NCBI GenBank assembly: GCA_040290295.1
Contig: PSMW01000009.1
Location: 48,040 to 112,039, forward strand
Direction: 5' to 3'
Length of the DNA: 64,000 nucleotides
Source of the DNA: CAADGV01 sp040290295
Lineage (GTDB): Bacteria; Bacteroidota; Ignavibacteria; UBA10030; UBA6906
Part shown: in pieces, positions 40,830 to 49,663 of the stretch
How the letters are laid out: every line of letters begins with the position of its first letter
Position numbering within the stretch: position 1 is the stretch's first letter
Notes under the pieces: model-generated
What the model saw: only the letters and a program-made list of their open reading frames with translations
Databases searched by the model: none
What the model was told of the DNA's origin: nothing
Translations under genes and position numbers: made by a program

Positions 40830-43292
40830 GTGATCCTCTTGCAGAGGATTTCGTACCACACTGTTCCCGCACTCGTTGCGGCTATGCTGTTTGCCTGCGG
40901 CATTGTCGTAGGGCGCCTGCTTTCTCTCCAGTCCGACGCGTTGCTCCTTGTTTCCATTCTCGTGGTGCTGTTGGGCTGTCTCTCGTTTGGTGCGATAAAG
41001 AAGGGCAATGCCGCTGTGCTCGTTCGTGCAGGCGTTGTGGTGAGTTGTCCGATCCTGCTCGGCTCGCTCAAGATCGCGCTCGATGATGCATCGCTGCGGA
41101 TTGTGCCCCGCGAAGCATTGAAAGATCCTCTCGTGGTTATCGGAACGGTGCTCGACCCGTCTCCCCCTCAAGGCAACAGCATCCGTTTCCTCTTTCGCGC
41201 CGATACGCTTCTTCAGGGTGAGGGATTGGTGGTGCCGCTGCACAGTACCTGGCTCGTCACTGTTACGCGACAACGGCGCGATTCACTCGCGCCACCGTTG
41301 CAGTATGGCGAGAGGGTGATGTTGTGCGGAAAGGCGTACCGTCCGTCGCTCGAACGCAATCCTGGTGAATTCAACGCGCGCGCCTACTACGAAGCGCAAG
41401 GGATCGAGTACCTCATGCGCGTTCGCGGCTTCACGAATGTTGCCCGACAGGGCGTCTCGCGCGATGTGGGAGTCATGGGATGGATGATGAAAGAGATCGT
41501 TGTGCCGTTACGCGCGTACTTTCTCTCGGTTGTTGATCGAACCATCGACGGGGAGGAGGGGGAGTTGCTCAAAGGAATCGTGATCGGCGAACGGGGCGGC
41601 ATACCGTTCTCAACACGAACAGTGTTCGTCAATGCAGGCATTGCACACATTCTTGCGGTCTCGGGCTCGAACGTGGTCGTTGTCTGCGCGTTCTTTGCGA
41701 TGCTGTTCGGATTGTTGCGCGTTCCACGCACGCCGGCGTTGATGCTGAACGGAGCGATGCTCGTGGTCTATATGCTCGTCACCGGCAGCCAACCGCCAAT
41801 CGTTCGCGCAACGGTGATGGCGCTCGTCCTGCTCGGGAGCCGTTTAGCTGGAGGGAAGTCCAATGCGCTCAATGCCCTGGGCGTCGCGGCATTGCTGGTC
41901 CTTGGATGGGATGCACGACAATTGTTCGATGTTGGATTTCAACTTTCGTTCGCGGCGGTTGCCTCGATCTTGCTCTTCCTTCCTTCGCTCAACGCACGCA
42001 TCGTCAGCTTAGCAGGACCTGCGTTATGGAGGCGCGGTACGGTTGCCGCGTTACAAGTGAGTGCAGTGACGTTCGTTGCGACACTCGGTACACTTCCGCT
42101 GACCGCCGTGTACTTCGGCAAAGTATCTCTCGTTGGGCTGATCTCCAACATCGTTGTGCTGCCTGTTGCCGGAGCCTCGGTGGTGTTGGGGTTCGTCACA
42201 GCGTTCTTTGCCTCATGGGCGATGACGATTGCAGCGACGTTTGCCGCAGTCAACGCGTGGCTGTTGTGGTTGGTGCTCGAAGCGGCCCGCATCAGCGGTA
42301 ATCTCTCTTGGGCATACGTCGAGACGATGCAGTTCAAACCATCGTTCGCCGTGCCGGTCTATCTCGGCATGCTTCTTCTGTACCATTTCTCGCTCAAGCA
42401 ATTTTCCCGCGTTGTGTTGATTCTTCTGCTCGGCAGCTTGAATCTTGCTCTCGTTCTTCCCGAGCATCCGCTCGAGAAGCCATCGGCTGATCGCTTGCGC
42501 GTCAGTTTCATCGACGTAGGGCAAGGGGATGCGGCGCTCATTGAATTTCCCGGAGGAGAAACGATGTTGATCGATGCGGGGATGGGCAGTAACGAGTATG
42601 ATGCGGGAGAACAGATCGTCGTTCCCTTTTTGAAGCGACGCGGCATCGCTCGTCTCGATTGGTTTGTTGCCTCCCATCCTCACGCCGATCACATTGGCGG
42701 AACGCCGAGCGTGTTTCGAGCGTTCGAAGTGCGAGAGCTGATCGAAAGCGGACAAGAGTCACCGGATCCAAGCGCGCTGCGCTACCGTGCAGCCGTCGAA
42801 CGCGAACAGTGCCGCGTGCGAACCGTTCGCGCCTTCGATTCGGCGATGAACATTGCAGGCGCCGCGGTGTATGTGTTGTATCCTTCTGCGTATCGTATGA
42901 GCACCGACTCACTCGATCGTCTGTCGAATCTCAACAATACGTCCGTGGTGCTCAAACTTCTCTACGGCCGCGTAGCGTTTTTGTTCATGGGAGATGTTGA
43001 GCGTGAGGGAGAGGAGGAATTGTGCAGGCTCTTCGGCGAGTTCCTTGAGAGTGATGTGTTGAAGGCGGGCCATCACGGCAGCACCACGAGTTCCACCCCG
43101 GGGTTGTTGGATCTCGTCAAGCCGAAGGTTGCCGTGATTTCTGTCGGACGAAACAATTCTTTCCATCACCCTTCGGAAGAAATCATCGACCGTCTCCGCT
43201 CCCGCGGGGCGGAGGTGCTGCGAACAGACGAGGAAGGCGCTATCATCTTCGAAACGGATGGAGCAAGTCTCGAACGCCTCGTGTGGCGTTGA
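40830..43292 (+). CDS. comEC: ComEC/Rec2-family DNA-uptake channel
   Basis: The 820-residue protein has an N-terminal membrane region, an OB-like periplasmic domain (DPSPPQGNSIRFLFRADTLL), the ComEC competence core (GEEGELLKGIVIGERGGIPFSTRTVFVNAGIAHILAVSGSNVVVV) and a C-terminal metallo-beta-lactamase domain (FIDVGQGDAALIEFPGG, SHPHADHIGG, KAGHHGS). All three parts needed for a full-length transformation channel are present. It is thought to pass single-stranded DNA into the cytoplasm. The start is a GTG with GCGGAG 5 nt upstream. An alternative TTG lies 3 codons in. Confidence 0.93.
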   Translation: MILLQRISYHTVPALVAAMLFACGIVVGRLLSLQSDALLLVSILVVLLGCLSFGAIKKGNAAVLVRAGVVVSCPILLGSLKIALDDASLRIVPREALKDPLVVIGTVLDPSPPQGNSIRFLFRADTLLQGEGLVVPLHSTWLVTVTRQRRDSLAPPLQYGERVMLCGKAYRPSLERNPGEFNARAYYEAQGIEYLMRVRGFTNVARQGVSRDVGVMGWMMKEIVVPLRAYFLSVVDRTIDGEEGELLKGIVIGERGGIPFSTRTVFVNAGIAHILAVSGSNVVVVCAFFAMLFGLLRVPRTPALMLNGAMLVVYMLVTGSQPPIVRATVMALVLLGSRLAGGKSNALNALGVAALLVLGWDARQLFDVGFQLSFAAVASILLFLPSLNARIVSLAGPALWRRGTVAALQVSAVTFVATLGTLPLTAVYFGKVSLVGLISNIVVLPVAGASVVLGFVTAFFASWAMTIAATFAAVNAWLLWLVLEAARISGNLSWAYVETMQFKPSFAVPVYLGMLLLYHFSLKQFSRVVLILLLGSLNLALVLPEHPLEKPSADRLRVSFIDVGQGDAALIEFPGGETMLIDAGMGSNEYDAGEQIVVPFLKRRGIARLDWFVASHPHADHIGGTPSVFRAFEVRELIESGQESPDPSALRYRAAVEREQCRVRTVRAFDSAMNIAGAAVYVLYPSAYRMSTDSLDRLSNLNNTSVVLKLLYGRVAFLFMGDVEREGEEELCRLFGEFLESDVLKAGHHGSTTSSTPGLLDLVKPKVAVISVGRNNSFHHPSEEIIDRLRSRGAEVLRTDEEGAIIFETDGASLERLVWR

Positions 43293-43444
43293 GACAGATT
43301 CTCGTTCCCGCCGGCATTCGTGCAAGTGCAGTATCGAGAATTCAGAGGCGATCCCCACCTCGCTGCGGATGCGCGCATTCCTTGCATCTCGTGGAAGCGT
43401 TCGTTATCATCATACACGCAGAGGTCTTTCCAACGGGAACTATC

Positions 43445-45088
43445 ATGATGTCATCCCTCGATCAGAAAAAGGAGGATTGGGAGGAGAAGCTTGTGCAGCC
43501 GGTCGTGCGCCGATTCGGCGAACGGCGAACGCATTTCGCAACGGATTCGGGCATCGGCATCGAACGGCTCTACCTTCCGCGCGAAGTCTCTTACGAAGAA
43601 CAACTTGGTTTCCCGGGCGAGTATCCGTTCACACGTGGCGTGTACCCGACGATGTATCGCGGAAAGTTTTGGACGATGCGGCAGTATGCCGGATTCGGTA
43701 CGGCCGAAGAGTCGAACACCCGCTATCGTTATTTGCTCAGTCAGGGTACCACAGGGCTTTCCGTCGCATTCGACCTTCCCACACAGATAGGCTACGATTC
43801 GGATCATCCACTTGCCGAGAGCGAAGTGGGCAAAGTCGGCGTCGCGATCGATACGCTCGCCGATATGGAGATCGCCTTCGAAGGCATTCCCTTGCAACAG
43901 GTGACGGCATCGATGACGATCAATGCGACAGCAGCGATCCTCTTGTGCATGTACGTCGCCGTCGCGAAGAAACAGGGAGCGGATCTGAAGAAGATTTCAG
44001 GAACGATCCAGAACGACATCTTGAAAGAGTACATTTCTCGCGGCACGTACATCTTTCCGCTTGCACCGTCGCTGCGATTGGTGACGGACACGTTTCGGTG
44101 GTGTGCAGAAGAACTGCCGCGGTGGAACGCAATTTCTATCAGCGGATATCATATCCGCGAAGCGGGAGCGACCGCAGTACAGGAGCTTGCCTTCACAATC
44201 GCCAACGGCATCGCGTACGTACAGGCGGCGATCGACGCTGGCTTGGATGTCAATGCCTTCGGCGCGCAGTTGTCGTTCTTCTTCAATGCCCACAACAATT
44301 TCTTTGAAGAGATTGCAAAGTTCCGCGCAGCGCGCAGAATATGGGCACGCGTGATGAAAGAACGTTTTCACGCCCGCAATCCGGAAACCATGAAGCTGCG
44401 GTTCCATGCACAAACCGGTGGGGCAACGCTCACCGCACAACAGATCGACAACAATGTGGTGCGGGTGACCTTGCAAGCGTTAGCGGCTGTTCTCGGGGGC
44501 TGTCAGTCGTTGCATACGAACGGACGAGATGAGGCACTTGCCTTGCCGACCGAGGAATCGGCGCGGTTGGCGCTTCGCACCCAACAAATCATCGCACACG
44601 AATCCGGTGTCGGCGACACGGTTGATCCTTTGGGCGGCTCGTACTTCGTCGAAGCACTGACCGATGAGATTGAATCGCGCGCGTGGACGCTCATCCGAAA
44701 GATCGACGAACTGGGCGGCACAGTTCGAGCCATCGAACAGAAATTCATTCAAGCACAGATCAGCGAAAGCGCCTATCGGTATCAGTTGGAGATCGAAAAC
44801 AACCACAAGATCGTCGTCGGTGTGAATGAGTTTGTCGTCGATGAACAGCCGAACGTGGAGATCTTGCGGATCGATGAGTCGGTGGTGCGCCGACAGATCG
44901 AACGATTGCAGCGCGTCCGCTCCTCGCGCAATGCCGCGGAGGTGGAGGCTCGCCTCGCTCGTCTTCGTGTAGCGGCATCGACATCCGAGAATGTGCTTCC
45001 CCATATTTTGCAGTGCGTCGAAGCGTACGCCTCGGTCGGTGAGATCGCCGATGCGCTGCGCGCAGTGTGGGGAGAATACAATGAGTGA
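43445..45088 (+). CDS. Methylmalonyl-CoA mutase, catalytic chain lacking the B12-binding domain
   Basis: The 547-residue protein has the TIM-barrel catalytic domain: EEQLGFPGEYPFTRGVYPTMYRGKFWTMRQYAGFGTAEESN, TGLSVAFDLPTQIGYDSDH, MTINATAAILL and CQSLHTNGRDEALALPT. It ends where the cobalamin-binding domain would start, so the B12 domain must be a separate protein, as in MutB-like/IcmA-like large chains of split mutases. The partner is not in the window. The reaction interconverts methylmalonyl-CoA and succinyl-CoA. The start is the ATG at 43445. The 54-codon in-frame extension upstream is antisense-like. Confidence 0.92.
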   Translation: MMSSLDQKKEDWEEKLVQPVVRRFGERRTHFATDSGIGIERLYLPREVSYEEQLGFPGEYPFTRGVYPTMYRGKFWTMRQYAGFGTAEESNTRYRYLLSQGTTGLSVAFDLPTQIGYDSDHPLAESEVGKVGVAIDTLADMEIAFEGIPLQQVTASMTINATAAILLCMYVAVAKKQGADLKKISGTIQNDILKEYISRGTYIFPLAPSLRLVTDTFRWCAEELPRWNAISISGYHIREAGATAVQELAFTIANGIAYVQAAIDAGLDVNAFGAQLSFFFNAHNNFFEEIAKFRAARRIWARVMKERFHARNPETMKLRFHAQTGGATLTAQQIDNNVVRVTLQALAAVLGGCQSLHTNGRDEALALPTEESARLALRTQQIIAHESGVGDTVDPLGGSYFVEALTDEIESRAWTLIRKIDELGGTVRAIEQKFIQAQISESAYRYQLEIENNHKIVVGVNEFVVDEQPNVEILRIDESVVRRQIERLQRVRSSRNAAEVEARLARLRVAASTSENVLPHILQCVEAYASVGEIADALRAVWGEYNE

Positions 45089-45122
45089 GGTGCCGTTTCC
45101 CGTGTCAACTCAAGGAGGGGGT

Positions 45123-45914
45123 ATGACGCTTTACAAAGCAAAGCTGAAAGAACTGAAACAGCTCTCGCAGAAAAAGTATCGCGACGAGCAGAAGAAATTT
45201 CTGGTCGAAGGGTTGCGCCTCGTCGGCGAAGCGGCTCGTTCGGATTTCCCCATCCTCGAAGCGTTCTACATCGAGGAAATCGAAACGGACGGTCAGGGGA
45301 AAAAGCTTATAGCAATGTTAAAAAGGAAAACGCCGAACGTGTACAAAGTCACTCACCGCGAGCTTGCTACGGTAACCGATACTGTCACGGCGCAAGGCAT
45401 CGCTGCAGTCTTGCGACAAAGAGAATACACCGCCGATCGAATCCTGCACTGCTCCGATGGGCAGTGCACCCTCGTCGCGTTCGACGGGATCGCCGACCCG
45501 GGCAACGTCGGTTCGATGGTACGAACCTGCGATTGGTTCGGCGTCAACGGTATTCTCATCGGACGGAACTCAGTGGAGTTGTACAATCCCAAAGTGTTAC
45601 GCGGGACAATGGGAGGCGTCTTCCATCTCCCAATTGCCGATGGCGTGGATCTGCTCTCGGCAATTTCACATGCGAAAGAATTGGGCTTCAAGGTGTACGT
45701 GACCGATCCGCACGGCGAAACGCATTTCGATCACGTAAGCTACGAAGCGAAATCGCTCATCGTCTTCGGCAACGAGGCGTGGGGCGTTTCGGATCAGGTG
45801 AAACAGTTGGCAGATGTGCGACTGGTGATCCGACGCTACGGCGCGGGCGAGTCGCTCAACGTCGCTGTCGCCTGTGGCATTGTCCTCTCGGCGTTGCATC
45901 GGTTGTATGACTGA
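45123..45914 (+). CDS. TrmH/SpoU-family RNA 2'-O-methyltransferase
   Basis: The 263-residue protein has an N-terminal substrate-binding domain (LKQLSQKKYRDEQKKFLVEGLRLVGEA) and a SPOUT catalytic domain with the knot motifs VAFDGIADPGNVGSMVRTCDWFG, IVFGNEAWGVS and IRRYGAGESLNVAVACGIVL. It probably methylates 23S rRNA or tRNA ribose. The start is chosen at the ATG at 45123, which has AAGGAGG just upstream. An ATG at 45081, overlapping the mutase stop, is a less supported alternative that would add 14 residues. Confidence 0.9.
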   Translation: MTLYKAKLKELKQLSQKKYRDEQKKFLVEGLRLVGEAARSDFPILEAFYIEEIETDGQGKKLIAMLKRKTPNVYKVTHRELATVTDTVTAQGIAAVLRQREYTADRILHCSDGQCTLVAFDGIADPGNVGSMVRTCDWFGVNGILIGRNSVELYNPKVLRGTMGGVFHLPIADGVDLLSAISHAKELGFKVYVTDPHGETHFDHVSYEAKSLIVFGNEAWGVSDQVKQLADVRLVIRRYGAGESLNVAVACGIVLSALHRLYD

Positions 45915-45982
45915 TCGATTGCTGGAGAAGCAGTGTCCCGTCTTCTTCTTCCGGAGCGAATCGATTTCGTCCTGATCATCGT

Positions 45983-46709
45983 ATGCCGACCCGAACACGT
46001 CAGGGAAGGAATCAAGTCTCGCTTGCTCGAGCACTCTCGAAGCTCGGAGTAGCCTCGCGCTCGCAGGCGATGGACCTCATTCGCGACGGCCGTGTGAAAG
46101 TGAGCGGCGTCATGGTGCGCATACCCACAGTGTGGGTCGATCCCAAATCCGAAACCATCACCATCAACGGCGCTGCAGTACGATCCGCGCAATGCCTGTA
46201 TCTTGACTTTCACAAACCCTCCGGTGGCGTCACGACACGTTCGGACGAACGCGGGAGAACAACGGTGTACGACTATCTGCCCAAGGACCTTCCGTGGATC
46301 TTTCCTGTCGGTCGGCTCGACAAGGATACATCGGGATTGTTGTTGCTGACGAACGATACGCGCTTCGGAGAACGAGTGACGAGCCCCCCTCGAGAAAGTT
46401 TTGAAGACGTACGAAGTCGAGTTGGAACGAGCTTTGGCGGACGATGATCGTCGGGCGCTCGAAACAGCAATGACGTTGGACGACGGAACCGTGTTGAAGC
46501 CTGTGGTCGTTCGCCGCTTGGCTGGGCACAATCCTCGTTACGAAATGACGATGATCGAAGGAAAGAACAGACAGATTCGAAGAATGTTCGAGCACCTTGG
46601 CTACACGGTTCGGGCACTGAAGCGTGTGCGCATGGGACCAATTCGCTTGGGTGATCTGAAGGAAGGGGAATTCCGCGCACTCACGGAGGAGGAACGAGCG
46701 CTGCTTTGA
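45983..46709 (+). pseudogene. RsuA/RluB-family pseudouridine synthase, frameshifted at a C6 tract
   Basis: The N-terminal part has an S4 RNA-binding domain (VSLARALSKLGVASRSQAMDLIRDGRVKV) and the catalytic loop GRLDKDTSGLLLLTND. The frame breaks after RVTSP at six C (46384-46389). Five C would continue LEKVLKTYEVELERALADDD into the second frame with IEGKNRQIRRMFEHLGYTV, ending at 46709 (241 residues). Both halves are well conserved, so the gene is either very recently broken or misread by one base. A second, intact paralogue lies at 54550-55356. Confidence 0.85.
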
Positions 46710-46737
46710 GAAGCGGCACGTGACTCTGAGCGTGCGG

Positions 46738-46768
46738 TTGCTAATATAACGAGCATTGTGTACCTTTT
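46738..46768 (+). promoter_or_regulatory. Promoter TTG-N20-TACCTTTT
   Basis: TTG at 46738-46740 and TACCTTTT at 46761-46768 have the 20-nt gap. Transcription would begin after the GTG at 46756, so the kinase start must be the TTG at 46807, which has GGAGAG 6 nt upstream. Confidence 0.5.
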
Positions 46769-46806
46769 TTTGGTTTTTGTCACCAACATTGCGTGGAGAG
46801 CCACTC

Positions 46807-47736
46807 TTGAGCATCCTTGTTGTAGGTTCGGTCGCACTCGATTCGGTCGAGACGCCGTTCGGTTCTGTGAACAATGCATTGGGCGGATCGGCAACGTACA
46901 TCTCAACGGCGGCAAGTTACTTCACGGCACCGATCAGACTGGTAGGTGTGGTCGGAGGTGATTTCCCCAAGGCGAACATTCAATTTTTGGAAGAACGCGG
47001 GATCGACCTTGAAGGTTTAGAGATGATCGCTGAGGGCAAGACGTTCCATTGGGCGGGGAAGTATCATTACGACTTGAACAGTCGTGATACGTTGGCAACG
47101 GATCTCAATGTCTTCGAAACATTCAATCCCACAATCCCGGAACGCTACCGCAAGAGCAAATATGTCTGTCTCGGCAACATCGATCCGGTGCTGCAACGCC
47201 GCGTGCTCGAGCAAATCGAAAAGCCGCGGCTGGTGATTTGCGATACGATGAATTTTTGGATTGAAGGGAAGAACGCGGAGTTGCGGGAAACCCTGAAATA
47301 CATCGATGTGATTGTGTTGAACGATTCGGAAGCACGGCTCTTGGCGAGTGAACCGAACCTCATCAAAGCGGCGCGTGTGATTCGTGGTTTCGGTCCGAAG
47401 ATCGTCATCATCAAGAAGGGCGAGCATGGCGCAATGCTCATTACCGAACATACAATTTTCATTGCGCCTGCCTATCCGATGGAAGATATTTTTGACCCGA
47501 CAGGTGCCGGCGATTCGTTTGCCGGAGGGTTTGTCGGGTGGCTCGGCAGGACGGACGATTTCTCGGAGGAAAACCTGAAGAAAGCGGTCATCTACGGCAG
47601 TACGATGGCATCCTTCTGCGTTCAGAAGTTCAGCGTCGATGGGCTGCGCAACTTGACCTATTTGCAAATACAAGATCGCTATCGCGCCTTTCGCGAGCTT
47701 TCTCGTTTCGATGGTGTGATGGCGACGAACGGTTGA
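46807..47736 (+). CDS. PfkB-family sugar/nucleoside kinase
   Basis: The 309-residue protein opens LSILVVGSVALDSVETPFGS, has NNALGGSATYISTAASYF (substrate region) and the PfkB signature DPTGAGDSFAGGFVGWLG, with the catalytic Asp in GAGD. The substrate could be a sugar or nucleoside. Adenosine- or ribokinase-like roles are possible. The TTG start is supported by GGAGAG and by the promoter position. mtnA follows after 8 nt, so a link to methylthioadenosine or purine salvage is a reasonable guess from context only. Confidence 0.88.
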   Translation: MSILVVGSVALDSVETPFGSVNNALGGSATYISTAASYFTAPIRLVGVVGGDFPKANIQFLEERGIDLEGLEMIAEGKTFHWAGKYHYDLNSRDTLATDLNVFETFNPTIPERYRKSKYVCLGNIDPVLQRRVLEQIEKPRLVICDTMNFWIEGKNAELRETLKYIDVIVLNDSEARLLASEPNLIKAARVIRGFGPKIVIIKKGEHGAMLITEHTIFIAPAYPMEDIFDPTGAGDSFAGGFVGWLGRTDDFSEENLKKAVIYGSTMASFCVQKFSVDGLRNLTYLQIQDRYRAFRELSRFDGVMATNG

Positions 47737-47744
47737 TCACGACC

Positions 47745-48827
47745 ATGGTATCACTCGAATGGCGAAACGGCGTCCTCCGGTTTCTGGACCAAACGAAACT
47801 TCCTCACGAAGAAGCATATATCGAGACGTCCGATTATCGGGTTGTCGGTGAGGCGATCCGGCGTCTTCAAATCCGTGGAGCTCCTGCTATCGGCGTTGCC
47901 GCTGCGTATGCTGTTGTGCTGTGTGCCAACAACTCGTCGGCAACGACTGTTCGCGAGCTGAGCGACGAGGTATATGCGGCGATCAACTTTCTCGCGCAGA
48001 CACGACCGACCGCCGTGAATTTGTTTGCCGCCCTTGGGCGTATGCGCCGTGCATTCGAGCAAAGCGCCCGCATGGATGTGAAAAACATCTTGCGGCATCT
48101 GCTTTCGGAAGCCAAGGAGATCCATGCCGAGGACGTGGAAGCGTGCCGAAAGATCGGCGAGTTCGGAGCAGCACTCCTCCCCGACGGCGTCAGCGTTCTG
48201 ACGCATTGCAACACAGGTGCTCTGGCAACGACCGGTGCCGGCACAGCGCAAAGCGTCATTACCGCAGCGGCGAAGCAAGGAAAGGTTGCGCGTGTGTTTG
48301 CCGACGAGACTCGGCCCCTCCTTCAAGGGGCTCGCCTGACCGTTTGGGAATTGATGAGAGAAGGTGTCGATGTCACGCTCGTTACCGACAGCACCGCCGG
48401 CTTCCTGATGCAATCGCGCGAAGTGGACGTCGTGATTGTCGGAGCCGATCGGATCGCTGCCAACGGTGATACCGCAAATAAGGTTGGAACGTACACGCTC
48501 GCCGTGTTGGCAGAACGCCACGGCATCCCCTTCTACGTCGCCGCACCATCGACCACCTTCGATCCACACGCCCGCAACGGACGCAACATTCCGATCGAGG
48601 AGCGCGATCCGACCGACATTACACATGTGAACGGCATGCCCATCGCTCCTGAAGGGACGAAAGTGTTTGCCCCTGCCTTCGACGTGACACCGAGTGAGTT
48701 GATTCACGCAATCATCACAGAGCGTGGCGTGGTACGCCCGCCTTTTGTCCAATCGATTGCGGCGATGTTCAAGCGCGAGCCGTTGCAACAAGATACGCAG
48801 CGCAGCAAACGTCAACCGGCACCATGA
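47745..48827 (+). CDS. mtnA: S-methyl-5-thioribose-1-phosphate isomerase
   Basis: The 360-residue protein belongs to the eIF2B-like fold with RGAPAIGVAAAYAV, the catalytic Cys in THCNTGALATTGAGTA and the Asp in IVGADRIAANGDTANKVGTY. It isomerises methylthioribose-1-phosphate to the ribulose form in the methionine salvage pathway. It starts at the ATG at 47745, 8 nt after the PfkB kinase, and its stop overlaps recO by ATGA. Confidence 0.95.
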   Translation: MVSLEWRNGVLRFLDQTKLPHEEAYIETSDYRVVGEAIRRLQIRGAPAIGVAAAYAVVLCANNSSATTVRELSDEVYAAINFLAQTRPTAVNLFAALGRMRRAFEQSARMDVKNILRHLLSEAKEIHAEDVEACRKIGEFGAALLPDGVSVLTHCNTGALATTGAGTAQSVITAAAKQGKVARVFADETRPLLQGARLTVWELMREGVDVTLVTDSTAGFLMQSREVDVVIVGADRIAANGDTANKVGTYTLAVLAERHGIPFYVAAPSTTFDPHARNGRNIPIEERDPTDITHVNGMPIAPEGTKVFAPAFDVTPSELIHAIITERGVVRPPFVQSIAAMFKREPLQQDTQRSKRQPAP

Positions 48828-49588
48828 TTGTCAAAACCGACGCCATCGTACTTGCAACAATGAAGTACGGTGACACAAGCAAGATTGCCCGACTGTACAC
48901 GAAGGAATTCGGAAAGATCTCGGTCATCGCAAAAGGAGTTCGCTCCCCGAAGAGTCGGCTGGGCGCCTGCCTAGAGCCTTCGTATCACGTTGCCGCGGTG
49001 ATCTACAAGAAAGAAAACCGAGAGTTGCACCTGCTGTCGCAGTGCGACGTGCTGGAGACGTTTCGGCATGTTGCGGAAAACATGGACAAACTCAAGACGG
49101 CAATGGTCGCGCTCGAGCTGGTGAACGTGGTCTCTCACGATGAAGAGCGGAATGAAGAATTGTTCATGACCTTGTTGTCGCACCTGCGTCTTGTTGATGC
49201 TGCAACAAAAAGCCCGTTGCCGGCGTTATATTATTTTGAAATGAAACTATCGAGCATCTTAGGCTTTCGTCCCGAACTCTCCGTGTGTACGCAATGCGGG
49301 GAAACTATTCCTGAAGAAGCCGCTGCAGCCCAACGGGAGTACGGATTCGGAAAGAGCGGCGTGCTGTGCGACGTGTGCGGAACCGGAGGGAAGATGACGA
49401 TCTCGCCAGCCACACTTTCTGTGTTACGAATGCTGCGCACGGTCTCTTCCGCAGAGGCAGCGTTGAATCTTCAGCTTGCCCAACCCGTGGCAGACCAGGT
49501 AGGCAAGGTTCTCCGCCTCCATCTCCAATCGCATGTCGGGGGATGTCGCGGGCTGCGCTCCGAGGAGGTGTTTGCCGCAATGACGTAA
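48824..49588 (+). CDS. recO: DNA repair protein RecO
   Basis: The 254-residue protein has the N-terminal OB fold (KTDAIVLATMKYGDTSKIARLYTKEFGKISVIAKGVRSPKSRLG) and a C-terminal zinc-finger region (CTQCG ... CDVCG). RecO works with RecR (and RecF) to load RecA onto single-stranded gaps. It is coupled to mtnA by ATGA. Confidence 0.95.
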   Translation: MIVKTDAIVLATMKYGDTSKIARLYTKEFGKISVIAKGVRSPKSRLGACLEPSYHVAAVIYKKENRELHLLSQCDVLETFRHVAENMDKLKTAMVALELVNVVSHDEERNEELFMTLLSHLRLVDAATKSPLPALYYFEMKLSSILGFRPELSVCTQCGETIPEEAAAAQREYGFGKSGVLCDVCGTGGKMTISPATLSVLRMLRTVSSAEAALNLQLAQPVADQVGKVLRLHLQSHVGGCRGLRSEEVFAAMT

Positions 49589-49663
49589 CGAAGAGGGGAA
49601 ACGAGCACGCAGTTTGACAAGCAAGTCAATGAATGTTTCATGAACAAGGTGGGAGTAACAATC

